From the NCBI RefSeq assembly GCF_900105615.1, contig NZ_LT630003.1:2108001-2172000 (forward strand): a stretch of 64,000 nucleotides of DNA, given 5' to 3'. The notes beneath the pieces were generated by a model. It searched no databases and was not told the origin of the DNA. It saw only the letters and a list, made by a program, of their open reading frames with translations. A program made the translations under genes and the position numbers. Position 1 is the first letter of the stretch, and every line of letters starts with the position of its first letter. Shown here piece after piece: positions 62,633 to 64,000 of the stretch. Source of the stretch: Lacrimispora sphenoides JCM 1415. GTDB taxonomy: Bacteria; Bacillota; Clostridia; Lachnospirales; Lachnospiraceae.

Positions 62633-64000
62633 TCACTCTCCAATAATCGCTTCCAACTGCTCCATTGTGTCTCTGTACCAGTTATCAAAATTTTCTTCTG
62701 TCACAAAATCTGCAACTGCACTTTCCCGTTTCACTCCCTGCCCCATAAGGGTGCAAATCTCTTCGTAATCTTCTTTTGCCTTTATAGCCATTGCGGAATT
62801 CAGCACGCTTCTGGCCCGGTCGCCGCCGTTAAAAGGCTTTGAAGTGTAAAGCCGGTACTGATTCGCCGTGTCAAGGCCTATCAGAAGGTTCTGTGATACC
62901 CCGCTGTCCTCGCCGGCTTCCTCCAGGAAGGGTCTTAGCAGTTCTTCATTACCGGCAGCCTTCTTAACCGGAAGATAACCGGAACCAATTGCAAACTTCA
63001 TATTCTGTTCCACACATGTAAACCATTTTAGGAATAGTGTTGCTGCATACTCTCTTTTTTCCTCAGATTTAAACACCATCATACCGGCTCCCTGCTGTAC
63101 TGCGCAGGGAGCGGTACCCTGGAAATTGGGAAGAGGGTAAAGCTTGCTTTCTATGGCATAATTGGTCCCATCCTCAAGGGTCACTGAGGTTGGAAAGTAA
63201 GAGATTCCGCTGGTCGCCCCAACAAAGGCTGCCAGCTGGCCTGTCTTTACATCATCACTTCTAAACTTCCCGTAGGAACCAAAATATCCATTTACATAGG
63301 GAACGTAATAATTGTCCCATAGCCTCCTCATGGTCTGCTTATCAAGATCAAGAACGGTTTTCCCATCCTTTTCTTTAAAGATTTCATGGCCCAGCTGAAG
63401 GCTGCCGATGATCATATAATTAGCAAACGCATCCCTTCCAAAAAAAGCCTTTCCATCATCCGGTTCGTCCGTTAAGCTGTCCGTCCATTTATAATAGGAC
63501 TCTGCCACACGGGTGATCCCTTCCCAGGTGGAAAGAGCCTCCTCTGTCTCTCCTGTTGCCTCTGCAAACTTGTCCCAGTCCGTCTTATTCACAGTAAGGA
63601 TCTCGGTAGACTTGGCGATAGGGAATACCTTAATCGCCCCTGTGCTGTCAAATTTGCCTTCTTCCATATAGGCATCCACATATTCCGATATTTCGTCCTC
63701 AGTCAGATAGCTGCTTAAATCTGCTGCCAATCCCATCTGATCCACTTCATACACCTTATCCACATAAGCAGAAAAAACATCAGGCAGAGGATCCGATCCA
63801 ATCTTCTTTTCAATGCTTTCATTAATCAGATTGCTCAATTCGTCAATGCTTCCCTTGTTAAACGCCTTGACGATGATCCCTTTTTCTCTTCCTTTGTTTT
63901 CATTAAACTCCTGCACCAGACGGTCGAATTCTTCCTTCTGGACGCCATTGTAATAATGCCAGATGGTAATGGTGACTGGATCTTTTTCCGATAATCCGTA
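62633..64000 (-). CDS. Extracellular solute-binding protein, 5' end beyond the window
   Basis: At least 455 residues of a family 1 binding protein. The frame stays open to base 64000 with plausible N-terminal lobe sequence (PVTITIWHYYNGVQ, then EEFDRLVQEFNENKG), so the start and any lipobox lie outside the window. It is placed directly before the GGDEF/EAL gene, so it may supply ligand recognition to that sensor rather than, or as well as, a transporter. Confidence 0.88.
   Translation of the reverse strand, partial: YGLSEKDPVTITIWHYYNGVQKEEFDRLVQEFNENKGREKGIIVKAFNKGSIDELSNLINESIEKKIGSDPLPDVFSAYVDKVYEVDQMGLAADLSSYLTEDEISEYVDAYMEEGKFDSTGAIKVFPIAKSTEILTVNKTDWDKFAEATGETEEALSTWEGITRVAESYYKWTDSLTDEPDDGKAFFGRDAFANYMIIGSLQLGHEIFKEKDGKTVLDLDKQTMRRLWDNYYVPYVNGYFGSYGKFRSDDVKTGQLAAFVGATSGISYFPTSVTLEDGTNYAIESKLYPLPNFQGTAPCAVQQGAGMMVFKSEEKREYAATLFLKWFTCVEQNMKFAIGSGYLPVKKAAGNEELLRPFLEEAGEDSGVSQNLLIGLDTANQYRLYTSKPFNGGDRARSVLNSAMAIKAKEDYEEICTLMGQGVKRESAVADFVTEENFDNWYRDTMEQLEAIIGE

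Overview
The window looks like a chromosomal segment of a spore-forming, saccharolytic anaerobe of the Lachnospiraceae (Clostridium/Lacrimispora-like). This is inferred from the sporulation regulators sigG, sigE and spoIIGA, from a valS T-box, from YesN/YesM-type carbohydrate regulation, and from large proteins that I recognise from memory only in Lachnospiraceae (DUF5716/DUF5717 type). No rRNA, tRNA, CRISPR array, transposase or phage gene was seen.

Layout. (1) 0-8.3 kb: sugar uptake and hydrolysis. A GH3 glycosidase, two ABC permeases and a lipoprotein binding protein lie on the minus strand, divergent from a YesN-type response regulator and a histidine kinase that lacks membrane segments. 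(2) 8.3-11.3 kb: a methionine ABC transporter (metN-metI-metQ) behind a complete attenuator-like leader: a consensus promoter, a strongly initiated 31-codon Met-rich leader peptide, and an intrinsic terminator before metN. (3) 11.3-18.9 kb: housekeeping genes (Sapep-like dipeptidase, yqeY, prfC, esterase, coaBC, coaX) and sigG. (4) 19-26 kb: an L-ascorbate (ula) PTS operon led by ulaG, with its own DeoR regulator and a beta-propeller protein, but no ulaD. (5) 26.3-31.9 kb: a MarR-type regulator with a cysteine-rich tail heading sufCBDSU, preceded by two copies of a palindromic operator-like sequence around the promoter. (6) 31.9-38.5 kb: a SigV/RsiV-type ECF sigma/anti-sigma pair with an ECF promoter, then sigE, spoIIGA with an unusual long-spacer promoter, and valS under T-box control.

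(7) 38.6-44.2 kb: a three-gene operon of unknown function: a 1190-residue beta-plus-solenoid protein, an actin/Hsp70-fold (ASKHA-like) protein, and a TPR protein. (8) 44.3-50.3 kb: malic enzyme, a DUF4364-type protein, a small membrane protein, a GNAT protein, and a polar amino acid ABC transporter. (9) 50.3-52.8 kb: two membrane proteins, one carrying a transglutaminase-like domain whose catalytic cysteine appears replaced by tyrosine. (10) 52.9-59.5 kb: the proteostasis cluster tig-clpP-clpX-lon-engB, with palindromic repeat units in three of its intergenic gaps. (11) 59.6-64 kb: a dCache-like/GGDEF/EAL protein next to an extracellular solute-binding protein cut by the window edge.

The strongest leads for something undescribed are the Met-rich leader peptide of metNIQ, the TPR/ASKHA/solenoid operon, the dispersed double-hairpin repeat family, and the MarR/suf operator pair.
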